From: Klebsormidium nitens
Lineage: Eukaryota > Streptophyta > Klebsormidiophyceae > Klebsormidiales > Klebsormidiaceae
DNA: 49,231 nt
Direction: 5' to 3'
Assembly: GCA_000708835.1 (NCBI GenBank)
Contig: DF237581.1
Location: forward strand, 1 to 49,231
The stretch's first letter is position 1. Each line of letters begins with the position of its first letter. The notes beneath the pieces were generated by a model. It did not search any database, was not told where the DNA came from, and saw only the letters and a list, made by a program, of their open reading frames with translations. The position numbers and the translations under genes are program-made. This document shows positions 21,528 to 33,247 of this stretch, in pieces.

Positions 21528-24500
21528 ATGGCTGGGCTGGTTGTGCGAGGGTGCCCTGTTTGTAGGGGCTCGTTAGGTCTCGTTGGCCAATCGTTGGGTC
21601 CAGCAGGTCGACAATTGTCAGCAATAACGGCAAGACCAAGTAATGGGTGGTTGCATCATGTGCTCAGAAAGGCCTTTTTTGGAGCTTTTAGTGGTCAAAG
21701 TCAGCGTGCAGAGGGTTGGGTTCTCGGGGCGGATGCTGAGGTGCGAGAGAGTAGAGGCTCCAGTCAGAGACCCGCAAGGATTGTAGCGGTGGCTGCGACA
21801 GCGAATGCTGAAGATGCTGTCAGACGGAGAGATGAGGAGCGTGTGCCTAAGCGGACGGACGCTAAGAAATTGCTTCATGGAAAGAAGGTAAGAGCTGCAT
21901 TCTGCAATACGCATATGTAAAATTATTTTTTGAAGCGGGGTTGGCAGGCTTCTTCCAGTCAGACTGCTGTCTGGAGTGTACCATTACCAGAAATGTCAGA
22001 TATTGCTTCTGTCTCTTTCCTATGAAAGTGGATCTGGACGTCTTGCTGGTTCCTCAACAAGGGCCTTGATTATATTATCAGATTGAAGTACATCGTACGG
22101 GGTCCACCACCACCGCCCGATCACTTATGGATGTTGCATCCCGAGTCTGCCTCCAGTGGGTCGCTGCTTATCGGTCCTTCCGCTTTTGGACCCAAACTTT
22201 TGGCCCGTCCAAAAATATGTTGTTTTGGAAGACGCGGGCATTTCATGCATGGTGGCTGTAATGATGCGATCTCTGCTTCACAATAAGTCTTGGAGGACTG
22301 TTCTTGTACAATATAAGAGTGGTTGCTCGCAGACTTTTCTCAGCCACTCTGTGTTGCGATCTGTCCCAGATTGCCACAGCGGAAGGAGTGAAGCCGGGGA
22401 AGCAGGTGCAGTACAGCAAAGCCACCAGGCGCGCTTACAACGAAAAGTTTGGGCCGCAGCCGGACCGCCTTAGCAAGATCATGGCTGCTGCAGGAGGTGA
22501 GTGGCTCCACCGTCGAATGGGGTCTGCTTCTCAAAACACGCCGCCAGATTGGGGCGGCATTTTCTGGGTTGCGGACATGCCACCACCCGGGCATCAAATC
22601 AAGCTATAAATTACACTTGCTGGCAGCCATCACGCGCTAAGCGCAGGCATCTACATGGCCACCCATTGAGTGGGTTCTGTCCGTGACCGCTCACCGTGTA
22701 CCTTTAAAAACTCATGTACGTAAGAGTGGTGGACTATTAGTCCGTTTTGCTCGGGTTCAACCTATGAGGTTAAACTCTTCAAGGCAAGAATGTCTGATTC
22801 ATTAACGGGTCGTCGGTCACAATGAATTGTTCGTCAGGGGGCCCCTATCTTGCTTCTTAACAGCTTGACAAGGCTTTAGGCAAAACCCATCTGAAAAGGG
22901 CCACTTTTTATTGAGTACAACCTGATTTGAATTGTCTGCGACCTGCAGTTGCGTCAAGGAGGAAGTGCGAGGAGATCATCTTTGAAGGCAGGGTTACTGT
23001 GAACGGGCAAGTGGTCAAACTGCCACAGGTAGGACTACGGATTTCGGTTACGAGTTTGACCGCTGCTATGATCCTGCCATTATCTATCTAAGCAAGTCCA
23101 CAGTTGGGTATGTCGCTGGTCGAGCTGCAGCCCATGATCTCTCTGGAGGAAATTTGGAACTCGAAACAAAGCTTCTGACCTGTTTTCAAGACGCCATGCA
23201 CATCATACGTGCTTCATATTGGCGAGGAGAGTCTTTTCGCCTCTCTTGCTGGCACGTCTGCCTGATAGTGTCATTGACGCCCTGGTGTGGTGCGCCCCCC
23301 CCCCCAGACGCAGGTCCACCCCCGGAAAGACTCGATTTACGTGGACGGCCGCTCGCTGCCCAAGAACGTGGAGTCGCTCTACTTTTGCCTGAATAAGCCC
23401 AAGGGGTACATGTGCTCCAACGATCCGAATGGCAAGAAGCTGGTCGTCGACCTGTTCGAGGACTTCATGCTGGCCTGGGTGAGACGTTCAACGCGCTGGA
23501 TACGATTATTTGCTTGTCGTTTGCCGAAGTGCTTCGGGTTTTGTTCGAACAAGTCGTTTCATTTAGAGCGCGCATATGTTGGAAAGCATGTTCCGCGCTT
23601 CCTAGTTCAGGAACATGGGCTGCTTCGTTGAGCAGCGTTCGTTGGCTCCGATAGAACGTTGCTTGAACAGCAGCCGCTTGAAACCGTTTCTTTGCCTTGC
23701 TTATTATATAAATATTGATCGATGTTGAGGATCTGATCAAGACGCGAACTGCATGCTGAGGGCGCTCGTTGGTGTGAATTTGTTTGGCAACAGAAGTGAC
23801 CTACGTCCAATTTTTGCGTCCATTCTGGGCTGAGATTCACGGACTAATCATTTTCCACCAATCTACAGGAGCAAAAGCACCCCAACATGCCCCGCCCTCG
23901 GCTGTTCACGGTGGGCCGCTTAGATGTTGCCACCACCGGCCTGCTGATCGTGACCAATGACGGGGACTACGCGCAGGCCATCGCCCACCCATCTTCCGGC
24001 GTCACCAAAGAGTGAGTGCTCAGTCGCCACTCTGTGAAGTAGGCACAGGCTTCAGGAGCTGCGTAAAGATTGACTTATATCGAGGTCGCCTCTTCTCGCG
24101 AAGATCTTGTTTGCTTACTCAACCGACGCCGAACCCCGAGCCTCCCCTCGATGCGAATATTTATGCTGCTCGGAGTTGTCCTTCCCGTGCTAAGTACGTT
24201 GTCGACGCACTTTGGTCAGATGTCAATTTCCCAGATTGTCGGCAGTGATCATTGCAGGGTCAGCACCGAGGCTGACGTGTGTGCTCGTGTTGTTGTGGCA
24301 GGTACATCGTCCAGGCCGCGGCTGTCCCGAGCAAGAAGCAGCTGCAGATCATGGCGGAGGGCACCATGGTGGACGGCCTCCTAGTGACGCCCCTCACGGT
24401 CGCGCTGCTCGAGACGGGGCCGCAAGTGGACGGCAGGCGCATCCTTGTCGAGGTAGGAGTTTTTTGCTCGTGCTTCTCCTTTGCTATCTCCTTCCCCGTT

Positions 24501-25075
24501 GGCTTCTCGGAGTGAAACTGTTTTCGGGCCGTTTTAGCTGGTGTTTCCTGTGGTCGAGAACCCCGCGGCGATCGTCCACGTCGGGTCGACATACACGTGG
24601 CACTAATGGGAAGCCACGTTTGTCTGTCAGGTGGCAGACGGGCGGCATCACGAGGTGCGCGAGCTGGCCAAGGCCGCTGACGTGGAGGTGGTTTCGCTGA
24701 AGCGGACGCGGATAGGGGGCCTCAGGCTACCACGCGACCTGCTGTAAGTGGATAGCCGACTTAGCCTATTGTCTCATCGTGGCAAGCACGAGCAGGCTGC
24801 TGCTACTTCGTCAATGGTGCTTTGTGAAGCACACACAGTTCCTCCAAACAATTCCATTGATGCCAGTCTGAGCCTTGATTGTATCCTGCAGACGCACTTT
24901 GGCATTAAGTCATCTCCTTAACGTTCCGGCCGTGGCCCTGACAGTCGTCTCATCTGCGATCTGCAGGCCTGGCCAGTACAAGCTGCTGTCACCTCGACAG
25001 ATCGCAAGCGTGCTAGATCAGTCCAGTGCGGTGAAGAGGCAGGCGCCTTTGAAGGCCGTCCCAATCTCGAGATAG
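21528..25075 (+). CDS. Plastid RsuA/RluB-family rRNA pseudouridine synthase, 417 aa
   Basis: Eight exons: 21528-21887, 22370-22496, 22949-23028, 23308-23478, 23869-24011, 24302-24452, 24631-24743 and 24967-25075 (1254 nt, phases consistent). Residues 1 to about 100 are Arg/Ser/Ala-rich like a chloroplast transit peptide. An S4-type RNA-binding segment follows at about 150-205 ([19 protein letters not shown]). The catalytic domain shows [10 protein letters not shown], the signature [17 protein letters not shown] with the catalytic Asp at residue 265, and [13 protein letters not shown] near the C-terminus. The family isomerises a single uridine in ribosomal RNA. The closest plant relative I know of is Arabidopsis SVR1, a chloroplast rRNA-maturation enzyme; orthology is likely but untested. 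The acceptor of intron 3 ends in a run of more than ten C. It is convergent with the RraA-like gene. Confidence 0.92.
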
Positions 25076-26005
25076 GTCAAATGGCATCAGGTTGAAAAGA
25101 TGCACCTTAATTGGGTGCCGTTGCTAAAGACAGGTGATGAGGTGAATTACAAAGAGCATAGCTGTCAGGGAATGAGAGAGATCAAATAGGAGCTTGTATC
25201 AGAAGTATGTGCAGGCGCTGCGTTTCATTCGACGTGACGAGTTAGTGGTTACTACAATCAAGTGCTGACTGTCGGGCACAGTGCTTTAAATCAGGCCTCT
25301 TTCGTCTTTATTTGTGCTTGTGTCTTAGTATACTTTGTGCACATAGATGGTTGAACATCAAAAGCACTGTTCCACATGATGCCACTGTGCAGCTAGAGAC
25401 TGCAATGCTGCATTGGAGGTTGCCGTCCATGCGCATGGCCGTCACAGCGGGCATGCCATGTAAAGCAAGCGACCACCACCATCTAGCTTTGTGGAAGTCT
25501 GCAACTTATAAGGCCCCAGCCATGACGGTTAGGTGCATATCACACCAGGTGCAGAATTAATTTCTGGTTCAGTGTTGATCCTTAAAAGCACGCGCAAATT
25601 TCTAGCTGGCCAGATCTGCATGCCGCGGCCTATTCTGCGCATATATTATCGACCATATGAACGTGAACTCAAAGCTCAATTAACGGACAAGCGGCGTTCA
25701 TTGATCTAGCTGCACCATTATATGCGCATTTTTGATTGACTCTGTCCACTAGCTTACCATAGTCTCTTGCATTAATTGGGGAAATTCTCACTTGCGCACT
25801 ATCTTTCAGTAACTTTTAGCAAAATTCTGGTGCATTGATAAAACGATTGGTAAGACGCTAATTCCTGCAACCTCACTATATGATACAGCTTGTTTATATA
25901 CTCTACATTGAACCATGCACTGATTTGCCTGTTTGCCTGTTTACAAACGAGACAACTCGTGTCTGCCCCGTCGTGTCACCTCTGTGGTCAGCTACGGACG
26001 CTCAC
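25076..26005. other. Convergent intergenic DNA
   Basis: This space between the pseudouridine synthase and the RraA-like gene should hold both 3' untranslated regions. No supported gene or repeat is present; reading frames are short and unrelated to known families. Confidence 0.4.
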
Positions 26006-27113
26006 CTATAGTTTTGACCTTGAAACAAGAACGCCATCCCCGTCAGCATAAACAAACTCGCCAGGTCTGATTATTGTGCCACCAAATGAAACGGCAACAT
26101 CCTTGTCACCTGCACCTCTTTTCAAGCTCTTGCGCGGGTGTGTTCCAAGAGCCCGCACACCAATCTGCATGAAAGTGCGACTTATAAGTGTGCTGAAGCG
26201 AACAGAGATTGCTGGAAAAACATTCAAAGTTGTGCTACCTGGATGTTGTATCTGCGGCAGCCTCTCTGTTCTGCATCAATGTGGTGAAACCAATAACCTT
26301 CACAGTCAGCTGAAGAGAAACCTCTGTGATGGTGCTGAGAACATTTCTTACTAGAAGTGTGAAGAGGGTGGATGTTCGTACCTTGCACTCAGCAATCTCG
26401 TCAACGTCACGGATGCAGCCAAAAACAATGATGCCTGACCACTTGTTCTTTTCCGCAAGCTGGCCCAGGTTGCCACCAAGCAAGGCACAGCGCGTTGAGC
26501 CACCACCATCAACAACCTGGAAGTCCACACGTTATAGGAATTCTTTGATGTACCTCTACCCAATCATAAGGGGGTTCACCAAGACGCTCTAAGCACTGCA
26601 TTCCTCCAGCATAATGGTACTACATCGAGCACCTTTTCCAGGCTAGGAGTTAGAAAAGCTTTGGACTAGGATTCAAAGCGGTTCTGCTCTTGACCACTGT
26701 TCCTGTCTAATGCAATGATGTCTACAGGTGTCTTTTGACAGTCGATTGTCCTCACCAGAACTCTGCCTTCACCAGGCTGTTCCAGCGCCTCCCGAACTAG
26801 AGAGTTGTCTTCAAATACCTGCAAATTTCAAAAGAAGAGGGAACTTGAGGAGCTTGCTCCAATCTGCTGTGGAAAGAGGCGGATTTTTGAAGATCAGGAA
26901 CTTAAGCAATCTGGTAATCCTTGAGAAGAAAGAAGAAACATGTTGCAGTACCTTCAATGTTGCGCTTGGACCTGCAAAGGACCTCAACATGCCGTAAGGT
27001 TGGAGCAACCCTGGAGGAGACAGCACCCTCAGATCGCCTGCTTGCAGCTTCTCCTCATGCGCATCGCACAAATCTGTGGTGGCGACGCTTGGGGAGGTTT
27101 CCTTGAGAGCCAT
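26006..27113 (-). CDS. RraA-like protein (HMG/CHA aldolase family), 172 aa
   Basis: Four exons on the minus strand: 27113-26952, 26818-26756, 26516-26382 and 26164-26006 (519 nt, phase 0 at every junction). The length and whole sequence fit the RraA fold: [10 protein letters not shown] at the N-terminus, [58 protein letters not shown] and [10 protein letters not shown] at the end. G90 is followed after 20 residues by R111-D112, then two residues and E115, which agrees with the G-x20-R-D-x2-E metal-site pattern known for this family. Bacterial RraA was described as an inhibitor of RNase E, while related proteins are divalent-metal class II aldolases for 4-hydroxy-4-methyl-2-oxoglutarate or oxaloacetate decarboxylases. 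There is no targeting peptide, so it is probably cytosolic. It is head-to-head with the TBC gene. Confidence 0.93.
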
Positions 27114-28137
27114 TTGTCTGCAGCATAAGGACAGCAAAATAACGTCCCACTTTCAAAAGAGGTTCCACCACCCAGGGTTGAACCACATGCAAACTGCAGT
27201 GACTATCGTCTGTATCGTCTCCTCGCCCCCTCCGGCGCCCCACTTCAGCTGGCTGAGCTAGCTGCAAATTGCAATGCCAACGCCATTGATTGGCATGATG
27301 GCGCAACTTGAAGTTGAACGTTCAAGGACTGGCTGTGCCAAGTCAGCACCAAATTAGGGTTTGCAAGAAGGTGGTCCACCTGCATGGTGGTGAGTCCCTG
27401 TTGCTGCATTAATTTCAAAAAATTTAGCGGTCGAATAGAAGAACCGACCACAATGCCGGGCGCAAGTCCCAAGTTGTTTATAATATCAAGCCGGTCAGGT
27501 CAAGCGAACCGGTGACGGGTTGACCACGGCCCCATCATAAATTTCGCCGTGGACCGTCGGCGTCATGCAGGGCAAGCGTCAGCATTCCAGCCGCCAGCAT
27601 CATGCAGAGATCAGCCACTGGATTTGCGGTCCATGGCTTCCAAGTTTTCAATGGCGCTCAAGGCGCATTCAGATTTTCAGACCTCAATCTCTCTCTCTTT
27701 TTCTATCTCGTCCGTAGAAATGATGCATTGCTAGAACAGGCTCAATGAAGGATGCGCCTTTTACCTTCTCTACTAGAGGGAGTAGCCGGTATCTGATTCC
27801 TTAGGGACTCAGGTTTTATTGACTTTGTGTCTCGCGGATCATCCTGATGCTGCTAAAGCTCCTTCTGCGCTACTCCTTATCAGCGGGATGCAATAGTAAT
27901 GTATGGTGCTTCCGTTGGATAGTTGAGTGCCAATTTGGTCAGGATGCACACTTAGGGTTATGCAGTGCCCTGTGAGAGAGTACTTTGACATGACCCTAAG
28001 AAAAGCTGACGAGCAATTAGGTCAGCGTCTGCTTTGTTGCTAGAAACTCAGGAAATCATTTAGCAGATTACCAACCTGCAGACAAGTTACCAGTGGTAAT
28101 CAGTTACCAGTGGTATCTCACAGCTCTGGACCTGGAG
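27114..28137. promoter_or_regulatory. Divergent promoter region of the RraA-like and TBC genes
   Basis: About 1 kb separates the two start codons. A minus-strand reading frame at 27245-27472 has no recognisable similarity and is probably chance or upstream untranslated sequence. No named promoter element is visible. Confidence 0.4.
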
Positions 28138-31100
28138 ATGGAGGAGAGGAGGGAGAGCCATGCAGGAAGTAGCACAAGTGGGAAGGCAGGGCTTGGATTT
28201 GGTCACTTCTCTAGTCGGCACAACCATGCCCCCAGCACGAGTCCATCGGGCAGTCCCTACCGACCTGTGCCTGGGCAGGCGCGGCGCTTTGCCAAGAACA
28301 GCAGTAGAAAGGAAAGTCCCTTCACAGGGGAACTGGTGGACGGAGTGCCCCCTGCTGGTTGGAAGGAGCGCATCGGGGACCGAGTCTATGAAGCGAATTT
28401 TGGGAATGGCCTCAATGAGACAAAGTCTGTGACAGTAGAAAACGGGCATTTGGTGAGAGTGAGCTCCACGAGCAGGGTCATGGTAAGCTCAACAAGCAGC
28501 ACCGTCAGGATTGACCAGACAACGCTGGTGCAATTAAATCGACGGCCAGGTCTGGCGGACGAGCGCTTCTCAGAAGATGAGGAGCAAGGGGGGCGCCTGC
28601 AGAATGGATCTGCATCTCAGGCCACTTTCGCCCCCCTCGCAGAGTTGTCGGAACTGGTGCCGCGCAGCCAGTCCCTGCCGGTAGAACGGTCCAAATGGGA
28701 AGACCCGGGGTCGCCACCCTTGCGGCAGCCTCTGGACAGATTTGGATTCTTCACGCCCCCCGCCAGTGAGCAGGTGGAGGCGGCAACCGACGGGAAGAAA
28801 GTGGAGAAGAAAGAGAAGACAGAGCGAGAGAGGTGAGAGCACTGCTTGAGTGGAGCACTTTGCTTCTGAAGGAAGCTATAAAGTGTTTCAGCATGCTTCA
28901 GCATTAAGCATTGAACCACCTTCTTTGATAATCAACTGCTGAGGACTGCTGACGAATGGCGAAGGTGCAGGACGGGACGTGTGACCAAGGGGACCAGGTA
29001 GATTCAAAGGGGCATGGACAACTGGATTCACCTCAGCTCTCTGTCTTATCCAGCGACTTTTTATTCAGATCAAAGTGCACTGCTTGGAATCATCAGCTTC
29101 CGGTGAAGTGTTCCAATTTCGACCAGTCAACCCACATTGGCTCCGCTTTGTGATGAGCTGCAACCTTTCTCTGATGCTTTATCCTCACGCTCCCATTCAT
29201 TGTGTAGGGATGAGAGGCGATTACGGAAGTGGCGCAAGATGATTGGGGCAGGGGGCATGGAGTGGAAGCATTACTGCAAAAAGAAGCCGCTTGTAGTGAA
29301 AAGACGGATAAGGAAGGGGATCCCCGACTGCTTACGGGGCCTGGTCTGGCAGCTCGTCTCCGGGAGCCGAGATCTTCTGCTGCAGAATCCAGGAGTTTAC
29401 GAGGTGAGCCCGATTCCAGTGCCCTTCTTTGACCTACACCAGAACTGCCACTGTAGAAATGTTGATTGCTCAGGTGAAAGAGAACAAGAGCTCGGGTTTC
29501 TAACTACTTTCAATGCAAGCAACCACTTCCAATTCCTTGCTCGATACCTGATCCTATAAGTGCTTTGCTCGATATTTGATCTCATAAGTGCTTGGTTCTG
29601 TACCCTTGATTCTGTACTTACTTGTTTCTTAGGAGTGATGCGAATCTGCTGTCTGCAGCAATTGGTATTTTATGAGACGAGCCTAAGCGAGCTTGACATC
29701 ATCCGCGACATCAGCCGCACCTTCCCGAGCCATGTGTTTTACTCTCAACGACATGGGCCAGGCCAGCGCAGCCTGTACAACGTGCTCAAGGCATACTCCG
29801 TCTATGACAAAGAGGCAAGCCACGCCGATTCTAGCCGTATGCCAGTCTTCTTCAATTGGCCACCTGAATCTCGCCCGATGCAAACAAACACTTCAAGCAT
29901 GTATGGTTCAGAAGGCTGACCTGCGGGGCTGTCTGAGCCAACTGATCCAGAACGTTCTGATGGTACCGCATCAGCTTACTCGGCTACTTGGTCTGAAGGT
30001 TCTTTGGAGGACTCTGAGGTAGTTGGTGTAGTTACTGCCAGGCGCGCGCTGTTTGGAATGTGCCTTACTGGTTTTCAAATGGCACACTCTGTTTCGTCTC
30101 CAGGTCGGTTACGTTCAGGGTATGGGGTTCTTGGCGGGGCTGCTCCTCTTATACATGGGCGAGGAGGACGCCTTCTGGCTGCTGGTGGCGCTGCTCAAAG
30201 GCGCCGTTCATGCCCCAATGGAAGGCCTATTCCTGGTAAGGCGCTTCTTCTGAGGTCGACCTGACACTCTGAGGGTAGCTCGCTAGGCAATTTGCATTCG
30301 TCCCACCCACCTTGACTGACGTGCGCGTATACGTGTGCCTGAGTGTGAAGTTTTGGGTTCAACAAATTTGCATTGCGCGGCACTCTTGCTCGAGCAGGGT
30401 CGATGGGCTATCAGCGGGGAAGGGGGATGTGGTGGACCATCAGTTTAACACCATTTGAAGACTTCGGTTCCTTTCTCGTCGCGACTCAAGGTCGTCATCA
30501 ACCACTTGTCGACCTTTGCCTTTAACATGATCTCCGTTGAACCCTGTTTGAAGTCGAGTCCGTGGCAGGGGCCGTGACCTGCCATTTGTAACTAGAATCC
30601 TGCACTTGCTCAATATACGCTTCAAAACGATAGCACGGGTGTCCTTTTGCCTCCCCTCCTCTTTATTTTGGTCTCGAATGACAAGTGGCGAGTCATATCT
30701 GCTCGAAGCCACATGCCCCTGGGTAATACCCCAGTCGAGTAGCAATCCACTTTTCCATACCGGACTGTGCTGCTCTTTTTCACAAATTCGAGGTGCGTGC
30801 GTCTGCGTGCAGGTGGGCCTGCCGCTGGTGCAGCAGTACCTGTTTCAGTTTGAGCGGCTGGTCCAGGAGCTGTTCCCGCGCCTGGGCGCGCACTTCGAGG
30901 AGGAGTGCATCAACCCGTCCATGTACGCGTCGCAGTGGTTCATCACCGTCTTCTCCTACTCCTTCCCCTTCTCCCTCGCGCTGCGCATCTGGGACGTCTT
31001 TCTCAGCGAGGGCATGAAGGTGAGCGCGCCCTGCTGATCAGAAGCATGGTCGGTTGGTCCGACTGGCTGGGTCAGTCGAGAGCAGAAAGGGAAGGCTTCG

Positions 31101-32158
31101 GTGCGCAGTCTTCAAAGTGCATGCGCCGTAGCTTCCTTGGCGGGGCCCAAGCGCAGGGTCGGGACTGCCGAGACGCAGAGGCATCGCACCTTTAGGACAG
31201 CATAAAAACAGTTTTTAAGACCTTTACGTTGCTGATATTGCGATCGAAGTATGATCGCACTTTGCCCGAGGCCTGAGACCTGAGATCGGTCCGTCAGTTT
31301 AGACCAGCGTGACACAGCGCCCTTTCGGGCTGACGCCCTGTGTTACTGCCGCAGGTTGTGTTTCGCGTTGGGCTGGCCCTGCTGAAGCAGTGCCACGACG
31401 ACCTTCTGAAAATGCCGTTTGAGAAGCTCGTCCACGCGCTGCGCAACTTCCCCGACGAACTGCTCGACCCCGACACGCTCCTGCCCATTGCCTACAGCAT
31501 CAAGGTGCGCCGTTCTTGTCAAGCGAGAGTTTTTCGCTACGAGGAATTCTTGCGTCCCTGCCAGAAGTTTTAAGTTCTTGAGCGTCTGTTGGGGCCAAAT
31601 AGGCTCTTCTGTGAGGCGCTAGCAACCAGGCATTGTTTGGGTCTTTGCCTGTTCTGCCCCGCTTTGCGTCAAGGACCCTTCTTCGCCATTCGTCCCCCCT
31701 CCTACTTTGCTTCATAGGGTATAACAAAAATCCCAGTCTTGCACGTCGGATCAGGTCAGATTGACCAGTTCTGCGACTGTGTCTGATCTGAAAGCGCACT
31801 CTCAAATGAAGTAACGCTCGTCTCAAAGTACCTTCCGTGAAAGTCGAGCCTAATTCTCTCTTGTCCTCTTCTGGCTGTTTGAGTGATTGTGTATGATGTT
31901 GGCCTTTTCAGCATCTTCGTCAAAGGTCGTTCAGTGCTTTTTGGTGCTCTTCTCTGCCAGGTGTCCGCTCGATTGGCGCAGCTAAAGGAGGAGTACGACA
32001 AGCTTCACAATCCGCAGTCGTCTGCCCTGCCAGAACCGGTAAACGAGAGCAGGGCAACGGGTAACAGCACTCGGGACCTTGTCCGTCGTGACAGCAAGGA
32101 TGGAAGTATAAAATCCGGAAGCAATCGGTCAAAATCGTCAGATTCGCTTGGGGAATAA
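28138..32158 (+). CDS. TBC-domain Rab GTPase-activating protein, 577 aa
   Basis: Seven exons: 28138-28832, 29208-29403, 29659-29814, 30104-30235, 30813-31019, 31355-31504 and 31961-32158 (1734 nt, phases consistent). The first ATG in frame is at 28138. Residues 1 to about 240 are Ser/Arg/Pro-rich and disordered. The TBC domain spans about 266-490: KGIPDCLRGLVWQLVSGS, the arginine-finger motif IIRDISRTFP (R317), and the glutamine-finger motif GYVQGMGF (Q354). Both catalytic residues are present, so the protein should accelerate GTP hydrolysis by a Rab protein in membrane traffic; which Rab cannot be told. A Ser/Lys-rich tail closes the protein. The intron after exon 3 starts with GC instead of GT; exon 3 must end at Glu349 to join VGYVQGM. 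It is convergent with VIPP1. Confidence 0.93.
29538..29593. repeat. 28-bp tandem duplication in TBC intron 2
   Basis: Two adjacent 28-base copies (29538-29565 and 29566-29593), each beginning TGCTCGATA and ending ATAAGTGCTT, differ at a few central positions. They lie in the intron between exons 2 and 3. Confidence 0.85.
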
Positions 32159-33247
32159 AGAAATCGGTCTGCGTTGAAACGTCTTGTTTCTCATCAAGCT
32201 TGCCCCTCCCTCCTAATGATTCGACTGACAAGAGGTGGTAGAGTGAAGCGGACTGACAGTCTTAGGTACTCACCAAAAAATTTGCGAATATTTCGAATTG
32301 ATGTTGTCGGCTCCTTTTCTGCATCCTGTGAAGCAGCTTCAGTGTGCATCACGTCGCGCAAGTTACAAGCGTCAACCCGGAGTTTGAGTCCGCGACGGTC
32401 ATGTTATAATACCTGCAAGTATGATTGGTGTACCTATATGGATAGCTAGTGACTAGGTTATTTGGAAAAAGTGCATTAAGTCGAACATGTATGTGGCTGC
32501 GTCCAAAAGAAAGACAAGTCAAACATGTGCATGAGTATATGTGACGGGGGCGCTGCGAAAGAAGCAGATTCATTGATGAGGACATGTCAAGCGAACTTTG
32601 ATGCAAGCGTCTATTAGGTCGCGCACTCGCCTCAAGATACAATATGCCGCCGTGCATGCCATTCGTCGATGCTATCTGCCCATTGCTTATGGGGTAAACT
32701 TCGACGTTTTTTTGCAATGCCCTTAGCCGCCATCAACGTGTGGATCAGCGCGGTCGCCGGCGCGAAGTCGTTGAATCAATCCGAGAGCAGGAAATCATCC
32801 CGAAATCATATCTACACCTTCTGTAGCCCTACAATATGGCAATGAAGAGACCAACAACAAAGGAGCGGCCTCCAGCTCGAACAAACAAAGAAAACGTTTG
32901 GGTATCACCGACTATAAGGACTGGCTTGGCGCATGGTCACATGACCATGCGCATATATATGTACACAAACGAGCCATCATATAATCTAGTAGCCTTATGA
33001 GTACTAAAGGTCGCGCAGTCCAAAGCCTACATCAGCGGAGGCCCCCCGCCAGCTGGTCGGAGCACCGCAGATAAGCGGCTCTGGCCAGGCCGGCATGGCC
33101 GCAGAGCTGCTATACTGCTTACAACAAAGAGGAACCCCAGTTCCACCTTGTCCGTTGTTGGACAGCTATAGCTAACCTACATTATGAAACAAACAAAGGC
33201 CAGGCTGCTCAAAAGCCCACACCCCAACCCCGGCCGTGGCCCTTGTG
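32159..33247. other. Convergent intergenic DNA
   Basis: This space between the TBC gene and VIPP1 contains both 3' ends. It is AT-richer and has many GCATATAT-like words. No supported gene is seen. Confidence 0.4.

Noticed and set aside
27245-27472. 75-codon minus-strand frame upstream of the RraA-like gene
   Set aside because: It has no similarity to RraA N-termini and the RraA protein is already full length from the ATG at 27113.
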